A DNA stretch of 64,000 nt from Pedobacter cryoconitis (GCF_014200595.1 NZ_JACHCG010000001.1:744001-808000); one strand, 5' to 3'. Counted from the stretch's first letter, positions 19,301 to 28,559 are shown. A program made the numbers and translations. Notes: a model not told the origin generated them from the sequence alone.

Positions 19301-21125
19301 CTTAACGGTAACTACAAATTATACGGTTAGCTATCAATCGGGCTTATTAACTATCAATCCGGCGTCATTAAATATTAAAGCTGATGATGCGGAACGTGGA
19401 GCCGGACAGGCAAATCCTGTCTTTACCTTTACCTATACTGGTTTCGTTAATGGTGATAAAGCCGATAACTTAACTTCAGCTCCTTTAGCGGTAACTACGG
19501 CTACAGCGAGCTCAGGAAAAGGGATTTACCCAATTACAGTCAGTAATGCTGCAGCTGCAAACTATACCATTACTTATACACCAGGTCAGTTGTTCATCAG
19601 AGGCTTACCAACCATTACTTATGCTGATCTGCCAGCCGTAAGTTATGGAGATGCAAACTTTGACCCTGCTGCAATATCAAATTCGGGTGTACAGCCGGTT
19701 TATTCTTCAGATAACCTGAATGTTGCTGTGATTGAAAATGGAAAAGTAAAGATTACAGGTATAGGAACAGCAAATATTACAGTATTTTTTGCTGCATCCG
19801 CTGATTTTGTAGCGACTACAGCCAGTAAACCATTAACGGTTGCAAAAAGAACCCTGATTATTAGAGTTGACAATAAAACAAGGCTATATGGACAGGCGAA
19901 TCCTGTGTTAACAGCTACCTATGATGGTTTTGTAAATGGAGAAACTGTGGCTACTGCGATTTCTGCACCCGTTTTACTCACTACAGTTGCTAAACCATTA
20001 TCCCCTTCAGGTACTTATATTATTTCTGGAAGCGCAGCATCTGCTTTAAATTATAATATCAGTTATGAACCCGGGGTTTTATCAATTGATAAAGCGATAC
20101 TGAAAGTAACTGCTGATAATAAAACCAGGATATTTGGAATTGATAATCCGTTTTTCACCCTTAAATACAGTGGTTTTGTAAATGCTGAAAACGAATCAGT
20201 GATCCAGAATCCACCATTAGCCTCTACTGAAGCTGTAAAAAATTCTGCTGCCGGTACTTATCCGATTGTCCTTTCGGGAGGTTCCGCAGACAACTATACC
20301 TTCAGTTACATAAACGGAACGTTAACGATTATCTCTACCACCAGAACCATCACTATGGATGTAATGAATTCAAAAGCTGTAGGTGATCCGGATTTTACAC
20401 CTGATGCAGTCCTGAGTAGTGGGGAAACGCCAATTTTCAGTAGTGGTGATCCGGCAATTGCAACTATCATAGACAATAAAGTTCACTTAGTTGGTGCTGG
20501 AAACGTGATGATTACCGCAACAGCCCCGGTTAATTCAAACTACGCGGCTGCACCATCCGCAAGTCGTTTATTAGTGGTTAATAAATTACCACAGACTATT
20601 ACCTTCGAAAAAATCCCTGCATTGCAGATTAACGGAACCTATACCTTAAAAGCAGTATCAAGTGCAGGCCTGCCTGTAACTTTTAAAGTCACCAGTCCGG
20701 ATTATGCAGCATTGACCGGCACCGAACTCAAAGGGTTAAGGATTGGTAAAACGCAAATCACTGCTATTCAGGCAGGAGATAACCGCTATGCAGCTGCGCA
20801 AATGATTGTTCAGGAGCTGCAAATTACAGATGCAGCAGGCGAAGCGATCAGAGTTCATCCTGCACTATCAATTAATGGAGATGGAGTTAATGAATTCCTT
20901 TCTATTGATGGAATAAGGGATTTCCCACTGAATAAAGTGACGATTATTAACCGGAATGGCCTTAAAGTATTTGACATAGAAGGTTATGACAATGAACAGC
21001 ATGTTTTCCTTGGGAAATCAAAATCCGGAGAAAGCTTACCTCAGGGTACTTATTTCTGTCTGATTGAATACCAGACTGATAGTCATGTGAAGCGTAAAAC
21101 GGGCTATTTTATCCTTAAATACTAA
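16362..21125 (+). CDS. Large MBG/Ig-like repeat adhesin with gliding-type C-terminal sorting domain
   Basis: 1587 residues: signal peptide (1-19), an N-terminal region of about 330 residues I do not recognise, then interleaved beta-sandwich units. I count seven MBG-type repeats, each opening like ITADDKSKLYGQENPVF and closing like NYTISYTPGQL, separated by bacterial Ig-like (BIg2-like) units with a YGD...SSDNPAIA pattern. The last 90 residues (HPALSINGDGVNEFLSIDGI ... GTYFCLIEY) are the CHU_C/type B sorting domain that directs type IX secretion. It should be a long surface adhesin or cell-surface filament. A PorP/SprF-like protein follows 52 bases later, the usual partner of type B cargo. No catalytic domain is visible. 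Confidence 0.85.
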   Translation: MKKLLLFLLTLFSVAVFGQGQPALEMLIFPKHIEGGAFGRNGIPYVYRAKITGLKAGQTYRYSNSIVAATTASENAVSYIYLLPPDNVIAGTPGYKSGDFYRPPIGSGEAETKNGASLKADLSAEYGVLKADQNGSYTGWFILETVKSLFAGNKLHLRISLNDPESANPSAIAYRLHPPESDVLTILSMDVNDQGFPGESGTAIRSTSAAGGIARNFVFLYDNVQGTGRPIAGTYIEDDGVLASRADIEGRSGFAPFYFDNVNGTSGAWGAMIVSDDANGIRRIEQRSLADGSLVGYNTSANGSWADGEKAGGTVSTAMSSLGSGDDGTKSIVLDGTKVTLALPKTPQTLAFTNTFPSTFKVGDADFTLSASSTAGLTAFQYTVAPAGILQLTGSTVKIIGGGTAVITVTEPGNTTFDPGTATKTIIVTATPQTITGLPATLAAVYGDGNITLSATGGASGNAVTYTSDNPAIAEITGSNQVLIKKPGTVLIKANQAGSADYSPATEVISTLTIAKASLNVTAEDKIKTHGSANPVATFTYGPFAGADDATSLTGTPILTIQADAASAAGVYDILVDVSGLTSEKYTFNPIKGKLTIETKKDQLITLSNLPATAAYGDQPLIFQAASNTANPISFTSSNPAIAVVEKDIAGEWTVRILGAGQVNITALQAEDTVYGPGIASQQLNIATVPLKIIADDKSKLTGENDPVFTARYEGFVNGDDAIKLTGALTFTKQADGIGFLIIPGGLSSANYAITFVNGKLTEGNVAFSPLNKTYGDATFDPGAISNSGTPTYTIANPAIAIVNAAGLLEIKGTGSTTVTATFTTGASGTTTLKVEPKTVVITANPQSRIYAQENPVLSVNYTGLAYGENESVLTTKPQISTLATINSAAGTYAINASAAVAPNYKFSYQQGVLTVTRAALSVKAEDKSKLYGQENPVFTLAYTGLAAQDNIGDLNLKAVVTTAAAVSSAVATYPLIPSGLTVTTNYTVSYQSGLLTINPASLNIKADDAERGAGQANPVFTFTYTGFVNGDKADNLTSAPLAVTTATASSGKGIYPITVSNAAAANYTITYTPGQLFIRGLPTITYADLPAVSYGDANFDPAAISNSGVQPVYSSDNLNVAVIENGKVKITGIGTANITVFFAASADFVATTASKPLTVAKRTLIIRVDNKTRLYGQANPVLTATYDGFVNGETVATAISAPVLLTTVAKPLSPSGTYIISGSAASALNYNISYEPGVLSIDKAILKVTADNKTRIFGIDNPFFTLKYSGFVNAENESVIQNPPLASTEAVKNSAAGTYPIVLSGGSADNYTFSYINGTLTIISTTRTITMDVMNSKAVGDPDFTPDAVLSSGETPIFSSGDPAIATIIDNKVHLVGAGNVMITATAPVNSNYAAAPSASRLLVVNKLPQTITFEKIPALQINGTYTLKAVSSAGLPVTFKVTSPDYAALTGTELKGLRIGKTQITAIQAGDNRYAAAQMIVQELQITDAAGEAIRVHPALSINGDGVNEFLSIDGIRDFPLNKVTIINRNGLKVFDIEGYDNEQHVFLGKSKSGESLPQGTYFCLIEYQTDSHVKRKTGYFILKY

Positions 21126-21133
21126 TTCTTAAC

Positions 21134-21155
21134 AGGCCGGGATTAATCCCGGCCT
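21134..21155. terminator. Perfect 22-base palindrome between adhesin and PorP-like genes
   Basis: AGGCCGGGATT joined directly to its reverse complement. Very stable stem, no T-tract beyond TT. Likely a partial terminator or processing site that sets different levels for the adhesin and its partner. Confidence 0.65.
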
Positions 21156-21177
21156 TATCAAAATATAAAACAGAAAT

Positions 21178-22092
21178 ATGAAACTCTTTAAACAGGCATT
21201 GTTAACCAGTGCGCTCGTCATGCTGCTGAGCGTAAGCCAGGCGCAGCAATCGGCTACTTTTAACCAATATCAAGATAACCAGGTTCCATTTAATTCTGCC
21301 TATTCATTATTAGATAAGGCGGGCTCAGTGAATCTGAACAGCAGAAAGCAATGGGCAGGAATAGAAGGAGCACCCTATACTTTTCAGCTTAATGGAAGCT
21401 TACCTATTGAAAAGATCAATGGAGCGGCAGGTCTGTCCCTGACTTATGATAAGTTTAATATTGAAAAACTGACCGAAGTATCCGCCTTTTTTGCCAAGGC
21501 AGTACAGCTTTCGGATCAGAACTTCTTTGCAGCCTCTTTTAATGCTGGCTTCAGAAATTATATTGCAAGTTATACAGAAGTTGATCCGAACGATGTGAGT
21601 TTTCGTAACGATATCAGAGAAACAGTTGGTACAGCAGGCTTAGGGATCATGTTATATAGCCCGGAAAAGTATTATATAGGCGCTTCTCTGCCAAGATTGA
21701 GTTTCCGGAGCCTGGGCAATGCATCAGCTGATGAAAAAAGAAACTATAGCAATACCTATTATTTTAGCGGTGCATACCTGTTTAATTTGAATGAAGATGT
21801 GAAATTTAAACCTGCTACAATGGTGTCTTATAGCAGGACTTATAATACAGAAGCTGATTTCTCAGCAACTGTTTATTTAAAAGATAAACTCGGGCTTGGG
21901 GTTAACTATAAGACTACAAGTGAGGTTGCAGGAATTATATCAGTTATCTTTAATAATAACGTGAAATTGGGATATAGTTATCAAACGGGGTTTGGTAATT
22001 CAAATATCGGGAAGATCAGTAAAGGGTCTCATGAAATTTCTGTAGGCATCCGCTTTGGGGGTAAAGGGCCATTGCAACCAAAATTGTTATAA
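21178..22092 (+). CDS. PorP/SprF-family type IX secretion-linked outer-membrane protein
   Basis: 304 residues with a signal peptide ending VSQAQQ. The pattern of an AxxQSATFNQYQDNQVPFNSAY opening, KQWAGIEGAPYTFQLN and a barrel-like series of amphipathic strands closing with GSHEISVGIRFGG is that of PorP/SprF proteins. These are outer-membrane barrels that anchor or assist surface proteins carrying type B sorting domains, as SprF does for SprB in gliding. Its position right after the CHU_C adhesin gene indicates a dedicated pair. Confidence 0.88.
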   Translation: MKLFKQALLTSALVMLLSVSQAQQSATFNQYQDNQVPFNSAYSLLDKAGSVNLNSRKQWAGIEGAPYTFQLNGSLPIEKINGAAGLSLTYDKFNIEKLTEVSAFFAKAVQLSDQNFFAASFNAGFRNYIASYTEVDPNDVSFRNDIRETVGTAGLGIMLYSPEKYYIGASLPRLSFRSLGNASADEKRNYSNTYYFSGAYLFNLNEDVKFKPATMVSYSRTYNTEADFSATVYLKDKLGLGVNYKTTSEVAGIISVIFNNNVKLGYSYQTGFGNSNIGKISKGSHEISVGIRFGGKGPLQPKLL

Positions 22093-22114
22093 ATGTGTGT
22101 TTTGTGAAATCAAT

Positions 22115-22143
22115 TGTGCAGCCTGCCAAAAGCAGGTTGTACA
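22115..22143 (+). terminator. Stem-loop after the PorP-like gene
   Basis: TGTGCAGCCTGC pairs with GCAGGTTGTACA over a 5-base loop, using two G-U pairs. It closes the adhesin locus. Confidence 0.6.
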
Positions 22144-22332
22144 AGATTTCTATTCCAATCCGGCCAAATATTTTATCCAGCCCATCTGGAACATAATTAA
22201 TTTCTTGTTAATTATGCTAAAACGGTTTTTCAATATTAAAAACATAATATTTGATTATTGCTTTAAACGGAATCTTATATATTTTAAATAATAAAGATGA
22301 AGTTATTTTAAATTTATTTTAATTACTTGCAA

Positions 22333-22358
22333 AACTTATTAAAACATTTTAGTAAGTT
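22333..22358 (+). promoter_or_regulatory. Imperfect 26-base palindrome before the ROK regulator
   Basis: AACTTATTAAAAC followed by ATTTTAGTAAGTT; 22 of 26 positions agree with the reverse complement. Its AT-rich symmetric form resembles operators bound by NagC/Mlc-type ROK repressors and ends 22 bases before the ATG at 22381. Autoregulation is the likely role. Confidence 0.5.
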
Positions 22359-22380
22359 TATTAAAGTAATCAAATATATA

Positions 22381-23628
22381 ATGGAAGTAACGGAAAAGCT
22401 AGTTAAAAGCACTGAGCTCAAAAGTGAGATTTTAAAGCAATTGTACTTGGAGAAGTCGCTTTCTTGTGCCGAAATGAGCGTTTTATTTAATAAAAGCATC
22501 CCAATTATAACTAAAACAATAAATGAGTTAATTAATGAAGGCTTTATTATCGAGGTTGGTTATGCACCGTCAAGCGGAGGCCGCCGGCCATTAATGTATG
22601 CTATAAAGCCAGATGCGATGCATATTATGGCGATTGCAATGGATCAGCTTTCTACCCGGATCGCTATTGTTGACCTGAACAATAAGCCGGTAACTGAAAT
22701 TGAGACTGTCGAGTTGATTTTAAATAACAATGCTGTAGCGCTCTCTCAGTTAATCACTTATATAGAAAATCATATCCTGAAATCCGGGATCAATAAAGAA
22801 AGTATCCTGGGGATAGGTATTGGAATGCCTGGTTTTGTGAGTGTAAAAGACGGAAAAAATTACTCTTATCTGGATGCAGAAGGAGAAAAACTGACCGCAT
22901 ATATCACCAATGCTACCGGATTAACTACCTATATAGATAACGATTCCAGCGTGATCGCACTGGCCGAACAGAGATTCGGAGTTGCCAAATCTCTTAAAGA
23001 GGTCATGGTGATTAACCTGGGCTGGGGAATTGGCCTTGGAATGATCGTAAATGGAGATATTTTTAGAGGTTACAGTGGTTTTGCAGGTGAATTCAGCCAT
23101 ATCCCCTTATTCGAAGACGGAGAATTATGTATCTGTGGTAAACAAGGTTGTCTTGAAGCAGAAGCATCAATGCTTGTTGTAGTCAAAAAAGCTATTGAAG
23201 GGATCAAACACGGACGCTTATCTACTTTAAATTCCTTTGTAGACGGTTCCTTAAAAGTGATGAGTGATGCGATTTTTGAAGCTGCCAATAATGGAGACCA
23301 GTTTGTGATTGAATTGCTTTCAGATGCTGGTTATAAGATTGGTAAAGCACTTTCTATCCTCATTCATATTATGAATCCGCAAACCATTGTATTAAGCGGA
23401 AGGGGAGCAAAGGCCAGTAAAATAATGATGGCTCCTATGCAGCAGGCTTTAAATAAGTACTGCATTCCAAGACTGGCTGCCAATACAGAACTATTGATCT
23501 CCAAACTAGGCTTTGACGGCGAAATTATCGGTGCTGCGGCATTGGTTATGGAGAATTTTGACAATGAACAATTAGCGATAAACACTAAACGATTGACTAT
23601 GGAGAAACTCACTAAAATTAAGTACTGA
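22381..23628 (+). CDS. ROK-family transcriptional regulator
   Basis: 415 residues from the ATG at 22381; the frame runs 18 codons upstream but those lie over the operator. Residues 1-70 are a winged helix (SCAEMSVLFNKSIPIITKTI, then a GGRRPLMY wing). The rest is a ROK sugar-kinase fold: an N-terminal phosphate-type loop (MAIAMDQLSTRIAIVDL), GIGIGMPGFV, the acidic YIDNDSSVIALAE segment, GWGIGLGMIVNG, and the zinc motif CICGKQGCLE. It should sense a sugar or sugar phosphate and control the SusC/SusD pair that follows 82 bases later. Whether it retains kinase activity is not clear. Confidence 0.9.
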   Translation: MEVTEKLVKSTELKSEILKQLYLEKSLSCAEMSVLFNKSIPIITKTINELINEGFIIEVGYAPSSGGRRPLMYAIKPDAMHIMAIAMDQLSTRIAIVDLNNKPVTEIETVELILNNNAVALSQLITYIENHILKSGINKESILGIGIGMPGFVSVKDGKNYSYLDAEGEKLTAYITNATGLTTYIDNDSSVIALAEQRFGVAKSLKEVMVINLGWGIGLGMIVNGDIFRGYSGFAGEFSHIPLFEDGELCICGKQGCLEAEASMLVVVKKAIEGIKHGRLSTLNSFVDGSLKVMSDAIFEAANNGDQFVIELLSDAGYKIGKALSILIHIMNPQTIVLSGRGAKASKIMMAPMQQALNKYCIPRLAANTELLISKLGFDGEIIGAAALVMENFDNEQLAINTKRLTMEKLTKIKY

Positions 23629-23710
23629 GAGTCTGTTGGAATTAGCTACCTGGGTTTTAACAGTCTCCAAACCAAAACGATTAAATCTAAACTTTTAAAA
23701 AAACCAAAAC

Positions 23711-26700
23711 ATGAAAAAATTACTACTCTTCACTTTATTGATGCCAGGCCTGGCAATGGGAGCAAATCTCAGCAAAGCAGGCAACTCGGTGTTGATTAAC
23801 TGGCCTATGCATAAGGCCGGTTCTTTAAATGCGTTAAAAGTAGCAGCGACCATTAAAGGAACAGTAAAAGATGCAGGCGGATTACCTTTAGTTGGGGTAA
23901 GCGTACAAGTTAAAGGTACGAAACTTAGTACACAGACAGATGCGAATGGTAATTTTGCCATACAGGCCAATGCTGGTGATGTGTTGATTTTCTCGTATAT
24001 CGGCTTTGCACGTCAGGAAGCTACGGTAGGTTCGGGAACGGTGCAAATCACCTTATTAGAAGATTCAAAACAACTGGGTGAGGTTGTAGTGACTGCCCTG
24101 GGTATTAAAAAATCAGAAAAAACAATTACTTATTCCACTCAGCAGGTATCCGGATCAGAATTGACCAGGGTAAAAAGTGATAACTTAATGAATTCTCTGA
24201 ATGGTAAAGTTTCGGGTGTAACGATTTCACCAAGTGCTTCCGGAGTAGGTGGTTCAGCGAAAGTTATCTTAAGAGGTAACAAATCGGCTGGTGGAAATAA
24301 CCAACCCTTATATGTAATTGACGGGGTTCCGATTTCAAACGGTTCAAACGCTAACGGACAACCTAACAATACTTTTGGAAGTAACGTAGGACAAGGCGGT
24401 GGCGGAACTACAGCAGTAAGTGCAAGTCAGGACGGTGGAGATGGTATATCCAACCTTAACCCGGAAGACATCGAAACACTGACTATTTTGAAAGGTGCAT
24501 CAGCTTCTGCTTTATATGGTAGCCAGGCGCAAAATGGTGTAATCTTAATTACCACTAAAAAAGGAAAAGCCGGTAAAACTCAAATCAGTTTCTCTTCTTC
24601 CATTACCCTTGACCGTGTAGCTTACAAACCTAAATTTCAGGATAGCTATGGCCAGACAACTGGTGGAGCAGACAGCTGGGGCGATAAAATACCATCAGCA
24701 CAAGATAATGTAAGTTCATTCTTTCAGACCGGTACAAATTTAACCAACTCAATTAGTCTTTCTGGTGGAAATGATGTTGCACAATCTTATTTCTCTTATG
24801 CCAATACCGCAGCGAGAGGGGTAGAGCCAACGAACAAACTAGCTCGTCATAACCTTAACTTCCGTGAGACAGCTCGTTTTCTGGATAATAAATTAACCGT
24901 AGATGCGAATGTAAATTACATCTCTCAAAAAGTTAACAATAGTCCTGGTCTGGGTTTTTACCTAAATCCTTTAACTGGACTTTATTTATTCCCAAGAGGA
25001 AGGGATATCTCTCCTTACAAAAATCAGTATGAATTACCAGGATCGGTAGAAGGTGTTTCAGTGCCACAACAAAACTGGCCATTCAACGAAGATGTACAGC
25101 AAAATCCATGGTGGGTACTTAACCGTAATCTGAATGAGGCTAAACGTAACCGTATCCTGTTAAATGCAAGTGCTAAATATGATTTTACCAGCTGGTTAAG
25201 TATCCAGGCTCGTGGAAATATTGACCGTTACACAGATATTTACGAGCAGGACCTATACGCCACTACCAATGCTGTACTTGCTAAAAAGAACGGACAATTA
25301 TTGTTAAGTAACCAGACTACTGAGCAGAAATATGCAGATTTATTACTGACTTTCTCTGTACCTTCTAAATCTGATTTTAAAGTAGACGGTGTATTGGGTA
25401 CCAGTATCACTGATGCCAATGCTTTTGGTACATTAATTGGCCCGGACGCAAGTAATGGCTACACGCAACCAGGTTTAACTATTCCTAATATCTTTTTGCC
25501 GGAAAATATTACAACAGTTGCCGGCGGGCCTCCTATTACCACCTTACCAAATAACCATAACCAGATACAATCGATATTTGCCAATGCAAACATTGGTTAT
25601 AAAAACTGGGCATTCTTAACTGTTACAGCAAGAAATGACTGGTCTTCAAACCTGGCCTTTACCCCAAATAACTCTTATTTTTATCCATCAGCAGGTTTGT
25701 CATTCATCCTGAACCAGATGTTTAAATTGCCTGAAGTAATTTCTTATGCGAAATTAAGAGGTACTTTTGCGCAGGTAGGTAACACGGTTCCTAATTATGT
25801 AACCAATCCATTAACACACTTTAGTACTGGCGGTGGTGTACTACTGAACTCTGTAGCCCCTTTCCCGGAATTGAAGCCAGAGAAAACAACATCTTTTGAG
25901 TTAGGAACAGACTTACGTTTCTTAGGGGACAGACTTAACCTGAGCTTCACTTACTATAAATCTAATACCAAAAATCAGTTTATCCGCGTTCTTCCTTCGT
26001 TCGTAACTACTTTCTCCCAAGGTTATGTGAATGCCGGAAATATTCAGAACTCAGGTATTGAGTTTAATTTAGGTTACGATGTGATCAAAAATACAAGCCT
26101 GACCTGGAATTCATCTTTCAACGGATCAGCCAATAAAAATAAAGTAATTGATGTCGATTCAAAAGATGGTATTAATCAATTTATATTAACACCAAACCGT
26201 AACAACACTTATCAGTCAGAATTAAGGACAGGTGGTTCATTTGGTGATATTTATGGGGTGACCTTTAAACGTGATGATCAGAACCGTATTATGATTGGTG
26301 CTGATGGTAAGCCATTGGTTAACGACGGGTATAATTTCATTGGAAACGCAAATCCTAAATTCCAATTGGGATGGAGCAACACTTTTGATTACAAAAGATT
26401 CAGAGTAAGCTTCCTTGTGGATGGTAAATTTGGAGGTCAGGTCTTGTCACTTACCGAAGCGGTACTTGATAAATATGGTGTTTCAAAAGTATCTGGTGAT
26501 GCAAGAAATCAAGGCGGTGTAAATATCAATGGCGTAGACGCAGTTACAGGGAAACCAATTAGCAGTGTTGATCCTAAAACCTGGTATACTTCTGTAGGTG
26601 GCCGTGATGGTATCACAGAAAACTATATCTACAGTGCAACAGTAGTTCGTTTACGTGAGGCTTCTATAGGTTACACAGTTCCATTTACTAAAGGTGCTGT

Positions 26701-26869
26701 TAAAAGCTTAAGACTCTCTTTAATCGGAAGAAATCTTTTATACTTCTATAAAAAAGCACCTTTCGATCCTGAGGTTACCATGTCAACAGGTAATGGATTA
26801 TCTGGTGTAGATGTATTCAGCCAGCCAGCTACACGTAATTTCGGTTTCAACCTGAATGTTACTTTCTAA
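23711..26869 (+). CDS. SusC/RagA-family TonB-linked outer-membrane transporter
   Basis: 1052 residues. Signal peptide, then a carboxypeptidase-like domain (about 48-120, GTVKDAGGLPLVGVSVQVKG), the SusC signature LGEVVVTALGIKKSEK around residues 123-138, the plug with NSLNGKVSGV and QPLYVIDGVPI, then a 22-strand-type barrel ending in NFGFNLNVTF. It lacks an STN domain, so it is not wired to a FecR. With the SusD protein behind it, it should form the lidded importer of a glycan or other nutrient. The ROK gene in front points to a sugar. Confidence 0.95.
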   Translation: MKKLLLFTLLMPGLAMGANLSKAGNSVLINWPMHKAGSLNALKVAATIKGTVKDAGGLPLVGVSVQVKGTKLSTQTDANGNFAIQANAGDVLIFSYIGFARQEATVGSGTVQITLLEDSKQLGEVVVTALGIKKSEKTITYSTQQVSGSELTRVKSDNLMNSLNGKVSGVTISPSASGVGGSAKVILRGNKSAGGNNQPLYVIDGVPISNGSNANGQPNNTFGSNVGQGGGGTTAVSASQDGGDGISNLNPEDIETLTILKGASASALYGSQAQNGVILITTKKGKAGKTQISFSSSITLDRVAYKPKFQDSYGQTTGGADSWGDKIPSAQDNVSSFFQTGTNLTNSISLSGGNDVAQSYFSYANTAARGVEPTNKLARHNLNFRETARFLDNKLTVDANVNYISQKVNNSPGLGFYLNPLTGLYLFPRGRDISPYKNQYELPGSVEGVSVPQQNWPFNEDVQQNPWWVLNRNLNEAKRNRILLNASAKYDFTSWLSIQARGNIDRYTDIYEQDLYATTNAVLAKKNGQLLLSNQTTEQKYADLLLTFSVPSKSDFKVDGVLGTSITDANAFGTLIGPDASNGYTQPGLTIPNIFLPENITTVAGGPPITTLPNNHNQIQSIFANANIGYKNWAFLTVTARNDWSSNLAFTPNNSYFYPSAGLSFILNQMFKLPEVISYAKLRGTFAQVGNTVPNYVTNPLTHFSTGGGVLLNSVAPFPELKPEKTTSFELGTDLRFLGDRLNLSFTYYKSNTKNQFIRVLPSFVTTFSQGYVNAGNIQNSGIEFNLGYDVIKNTSLTWNSSFNGSANKNKVIDVDSKDGINQFILTPNRNNTYQSELRTGGSFGDIYGVTFKRDDQNRIMIGADGKPLVNDGYNFIGNANPKFQLGWSNTFDYKRFRVSFLVDGKFGGQVLSLTEAVLDKYGVSKVSGDARNQGGVNINGVDAVTGKPISSVDPKTWYTSVGGRDGITENYIYSATVVRLREASIGYTVPFTKGAVKSLRLSLIGRNLLYFYKKAPFDPEVTMSTGNGLSGVDVFSQPATRNFGFNLNVTF

Positions 26870-26894
26870 AATGTTCACTATAAAAATTAAAAAG

Positions 26895-28496
26895 ATGAAA
26901 ACTCAATATATGATACGCAATGGTTATAAGTATGCACTGTCTGCTTTTCTTGCACTAACAGTACTTACATTTGCCGGTTGTAAAAAGGATTTTGAAAAAT
27001 ATAATACCGATAATACAGGTATTGGTAACGGGAAGTTCCAGATCGGATTGGTATATCCTGGAATCCAGGCTTCTGTTTTTGGTGGAGAAGGTGATTATCA
27101 ACTGAACCAAAACTTAAATGCGGACTGTTACTCAGGTTATATGATGTCTCCAAACCCTTTCAGAGGAAATATCAATAACTTAAATTACAGCCTGGTAGAC
27201 GGATGGAATCAGAATATCTTTGTGACTTCTTATACCAATTCATTATTTGCCATCAATTCAATCGGAAAAGCAGGAACAAGAACTACACTACCTGATTTCT
27301 GGGCTATTGCTTTAATTCTTAAGGTGGAAATCATGAACAGAGTGACTGATAAATTTGGCCCTATTGCTTACAGCGCAGCAGGAAAAACTTTAATGGGAAC
27401 ACCTTATGATGCTCAGCAGGCCGTTTACAAGCAGTTTTTCCTTGAACTGGATACCGCAGTAACTAACCTGAATACTTATATCAAAGCTAATCCTGCACAA
27501 ACTCCATTTAAACAATATGATTTAGTTTATGGCGGTGATTATACTAAATGGTTGAAATTTGCTAATTCACTGCGTTTACGCTTAGCAATGCACATTGTGA
27601 AAGTTGATGCTGCAACAGCACAAGCACAAGCTCAAAAGGCTTTAGATCCAGCCAGTGGTGGTGTATTAACTGTCAATGCAGACAACGCTGGTATTTCTGG
27701 TGGAGGAACTCATAATCCACTGGAAGTGATTACAACCAGCTGGACAGATATTGCTTTAGGGGCCCCGATAGAAACTTATTTAGTTGGTTACAAAGATCCT
27801 CGTTTACCAGTATATGCTACCCCAGCGGCAGATACACGCTTTGCAGGCCAGTATAAAGGTATCCGTATTGGATCAATTGTCACTGCTAAGCCTGGCTATA
27901 ATGGCTACTCTTTATTAAATAGCAAAACTATTGTAACGAGTAACTCGCCAATGATGATGATGACTGCTGCCGAAGTATGGTTCCTTAAAGCAGAAGCAGC
28001 CTTACGCGGATGGACTGGTGCAGGTGATGCGCAAACAAATTATAACACTGGTATTCAGACCTCTCTGGCGCAGTGGAATGTAGCTAACGGTGATTATGTG
28101 AATGATGCCACAAGTTTGCCGATTGCTTATGTTGATCCTGGAAATGCAGCGAATAACTCACCAGCTGTTTCAACGATCACTATCAAATGGGATGGTGGAG
28201 CTGCTAATGAGCAGAAACTGGAACGTATTATCACTCAGAAGTGGATTGCCATGTTCCCTGAAGGTCAGGAAGCCTGGACAGAGTACCGTCGTACGGGATA
28301 TCCTAAACTGTTCCCTGTAGTAACTAACAACAGTAATGGAACAATTGATAGCAAAATCCAGATCCGCAGATTAGCTTTCCCTCAAAATGAATACTCTACC
28401 AATGGGCCGGAAATTGCCAAAGCTGTTCAATTATTGAATGGTCCTGATAATGGCGGAACAAGATTATGGTGGGATGTAAATAAAGCGAATTTCTAA
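26895..28496 (+). CDS. SusD/RagB-like nutrient-binding lipoprotein (SusD_2 type)
   Basis: 533 residues from the ATG at 26895; the frame reaches back to 26856, overlapping the end of the SusC gene, but those codons precede the signal peptide. Lipobox ending FAGC, then KKDFEKYNTDNTG, the opening usual in the second SusD group. TPR-like helices are spread through the protein, with MMMMTAAEVWFLKAEAAL and YNTGIQTSLAQW near the C-terminus. It would cap the SusC barrel outside the cell. No glycoside hydrolase, sulfatase or protease follows, so this SusCD pair is an orphan. Confidence 0.93.
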   Translation: MKTQYMIRNGYKYALSAFLALTVLTFAGCKKDFEKYNTDNTGIGNGKFQIGLVYPGIQASVFGGEGDYQLNQNLNADCYSGYMMSPNPFRGNINNLNYSLVDGWNQNIFVTSYTNSLFAINSIGKAGTRTTLPDFWAIALILKVEIMNRVTDKFGPIAYSAAGKTLMGTPYDAQQAVYKQFFLELDTAVTNLNTYIKANPAQTPFKQYDLVYGGDYTKWLKFANSLRLRLAMHIVKVDAATAQAQAQKALDPASGGVLTVNADNAGISGGGTHNPLEVITTSWTDIALGAPIETYLVGYKDPRLPVYATPAADTRFAGQYKGIRIGSIVTAKPGYNGYSLLNSKTIVTSNSPMMMMTAAEVWFLKAEAALRGWTGAGDAQTNYNTGIQTSLAQWNVANGDYVNDATSLPIAYVDPGNAANNSPAVSTITIKWDGGAANEQKLERIITQKWIAMFPEGQEAWTEYRRTGYPKLFPVVTNNSNGTIDSKIQIRRLAFPQNEYSTNGPEIAKAVQLLNGPDNGGTRLWWDVNKANF

Positions 28497-28527
28497 ACCT
28501 CTGAATTAACAATGACTCTCTGATCAA

Positions 28528-28559
28528 CGTCTTAAGCATCTGCTTAAGGCGTTTTTTTT
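28528..28559 (+). terminator. Intrinsic terminator after the SusD gene
   Basis: GTCTTAAGCA pairs with TGCTTAAGGC over a TC loop, followed by G and seven Ts: a textbook rho-independent terminator closing the ROK-SusCD unit. Confidence 0.85.

Noticed and set aside
17700..20900. Possible tandem DNA repeats or CRISPR-like array
   Set aside because: The repetition is at protein level (MBG and Ig units) with divergent DNA; there are no short identical repeats with spacers.
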